Under the pieces are notes generated by a model. It searched no databases, was not told the origin of the DNA, and was given only the letters and a program-made list of their open reading frames with translations. This document shows, piece by piece, positions 4,996 to 5,866 of a stretch of DNA of 5,866 nt. The position numbers were made by a program, and so were the translations under genes. Numbering within the stretch: the stretch's first letter is position 1; every line of letters starts with the position of its first letter. The DNA lies in assembly GCA_003228495.1 (NCBI GenBank), contig QIDY01000378.1:1-5866 (forward strand). Reading direction: 5' to 3'. The stretch comes from Nitrospirota bacterium (GTDB lineage: Bacteria; Nitrospirota; Nitrospiria; Nitrospirales; UBA8639).

Positions 4996-5781
4996 TTATT
5001 CAAACAATTCTTTAAAGAATTGTTTCATGTGATTCCAAGATCGTTGATCGGCTTGTTGGTGATACTTCGCACCTTTCAACCCATATTGGTCAGCCGATGG
5101 ATTGGTAAAACTATGTTGGGCTCCGCTATACAAAACCATCTGCCAATCAATCCCAACGGTATCGAGGGCAGTTTTAAATTGTTCAATGTGATCTGATGTG
5201 AGAAACGGGTCGGCATCACCATGAGCAATGAGGACTTTGGCTGAATTATGGATAGATTGAGAGCTTTGAGGAAGAGGCAACGATCCATGGAAACTGACTA
5301 CCCCTTTCAAGGGGGCACCTCCATAGACTAATTGCATCACTGTCGCCCCGCCAAAACAATAGCCAATGGCCGCTAAGCGACTGGGATCGACTTTGGGATC
5401 TTCCCGGAGAAGCTTCAAGCCTTCCTGTGCTCTCCCTAGCCATTCATCCACATTGCTTGTGGTCAATTTTGCCCATTCACTGGCTTTTTCAGGATGGGTG
5501 GTCACCTTTCCTTTCCCGTACATATCTACCGCCAAAGCCACATATCCCAAGGCGGCTAATTGCTCAGCACGGGATCGGGCATAGGTATTCAGCCCCCACC
5601 ATTCATGGACCACCAGAATCCCTGGCCTCTTACCCTCGAGAGAATCATCCCAAGCCAGAAATCCCTCATAAGAGCTTTGCCCAATGGTATAGGGAACAGC
5701 CTTACCCTGGACCCTGGCCTCGACAAGAGTCGGCAACCCGACAAGCACTAGAAAGAGTAAGAACCCAAAACGAAAATTCAT
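4996..5781 (-). CDS. Exported dienelactone hydrolase family protein
   Basis: The 261-residue alpha/beta hydrolase carries a Sec signal peptide: basic Asn-Phe-Arg start, hydrophobic core 5-19, likely cleavage after VEA at 20-22. It should therefore act in the periplasm. Seen motifs: HEWWG at 59-63 with Glu60 (the Glu that positions the nucleophile in dienelactone hydrolase), nucleophile Cys142 in GYCFGG, Asp191 in HGDADPF, and His223 in GAQHSF. The Cys-Asp-His triad is complete. Classical members open dienelactones in chloroaromatic breakdown, but exported members without pathway neighbours usually have unknown ester or lactone substrates, and nothing here points to aromatic degradation. The ATG at 5781 has GGGAGAG just upstream. 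The gene sits 106 bases before the carbamoyltransferase on the same strand; whether they share a transcript is open. Its last codons contain a 24-base perfect palindrome. Confidence 0.93.
   Translation of the reverse strand: MNFRFGFLLFLVLVGLPTLVEARVQGKAVPYTIGQSSYEGFLAWDDSLEGKRPGILVVHEWWGLNTYARSRAEQLAALGYVALAVDMYGKGKVTTHPEKASEWAKLTTSNVDEWLGRAQEGLKLLREDPKVDPSRLAAIGYCFGGATVMQLVYGGAPLKGVVSFHGSLPLPQSSQSIHNSAKVLIAHGDADPFLTSDHIEQFKTALDTVGIDWQMVLYSGAQHSFTNPSADQYGLKGAKYHQQADQRSWNHMKQFFKELFE
5002..5025. repeat. 24-base perfect palindrome in the 3' end of the hydrolase gene
   Basis: AAACAATTCTTT is followed directly by its reverse complement. The palindrome encodes KQFFKELF, residues 253-260, immediately before the last codon and stop, and reads the same on the other strand. 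It could fold in RNA as a loopless stem near the stop codon, or be a by-product of the Lys/Phe/Glu-rich tail. Confidence 0.6.
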
Positions 5782-5815
5782 TGCTCTCCCATGTTATAGG
5801 GTATGAGCCTGTTGA

Positions 5816-5843
5816 ATAATAGCCAAAACACCCGATTTTCGAA
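5816..5843 (-). promoter_or_regulatory. Possible promoter of the hydrolase gene
   Basis: On the minus strand TATTAT (5816-5821) matches five of six -10 consensus positions. TTCGAA lies 16 bases upstream (5838-5843) but matches only three of six for -35. Transcription would start near 5809, leaving a leader of about 28 bases containing the GGGAGAG ribosome-binding site. The surrounding A+T-rich sequence suits a promoter; the weak -35 keeps confidence low. Confidence 0.3.
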
Positions 5844-5866
5844 TTTTGAATTTCTCTAAAATCAAT

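Noticed and set aside
2441..5781. Saxitoxin-type biosynthetic cluster
   Set aside because: Only the carbamoyltransferase, SxtJ and SxtK-like families are present; no polyketide synthase, amidinotransferase or tailoring genes are seen, and this trio is common in non-producers.
1..5866. tRNA, rRNA, CRISPR array or riboswitch
   Set aside because: No cloverleaf, regularly spaced repeat or recognisable riboswitch core was seen in any intergenic gap.

Overview
The window (about half G+C) comes from a bacterium with Gram-negative-like features, such as a Sec-exported dienelactone-hydrolase-type enzyme. The phylum cannot be fixed from the sequence; a Nitrospirota-like origin is only an impression. 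Every confidently called gene lies on the minus strand, so gene order is read here from high to low coordinates.

Right end (4996-5781): an exported dienelactone-hydrolase-family alpha/beta hydrolase with an intact Cys-Asp-His triad. After 106 bases comes a tight three-gene unit (2441-4889): a NodU/CmcH/TobZ-type carbamoyltransferase, a three-helix SxtJ-family membrane protein, and a 50-residue DUF5989 (SxtK-like) single-helix membrane protein. The last gene is easily missed because it starts with GTG and is short. The same set of families accompanies the O-carbamoyltransferase in saxitoxin clusters, but it also occurs in many bacteria that make no toxin. Here it most likely carbamoylates an unknown hydroxyl-bearing metabolite or envelope glycan at the inner membrane.

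Middle (1664-2440): a gene-poor stretch holding a long imperfect hairpin and several unassigned open fragments on both strands. One minus-strand frame is open for about 110 codons and broken by a single TAG. I read this as a decayed region.

Left end (1-1663): an MntA-HepT (nucleotidyltransferase / HEPN RNase) toxin-antitoxin pair, complete with catalytic motifs, followed after 149 bases by the 5' part of an ABC-2/GldA-type ABC transporter ATPase gene that leaves the window. The most notable observation is that the first 47 bases of the ABC gene are duplicated (42/47 identical, same orientation) directly upstream of mntA. There they encode a 22-residue N-terminal stub whose stop codon overlaps the mntA start as ATGA. 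The toxin-antitoxin cassette is therefore bracketed by two copies of the same gene start. It appears to have captured the translation start of an ABC gene, with an intact copy left downstream.
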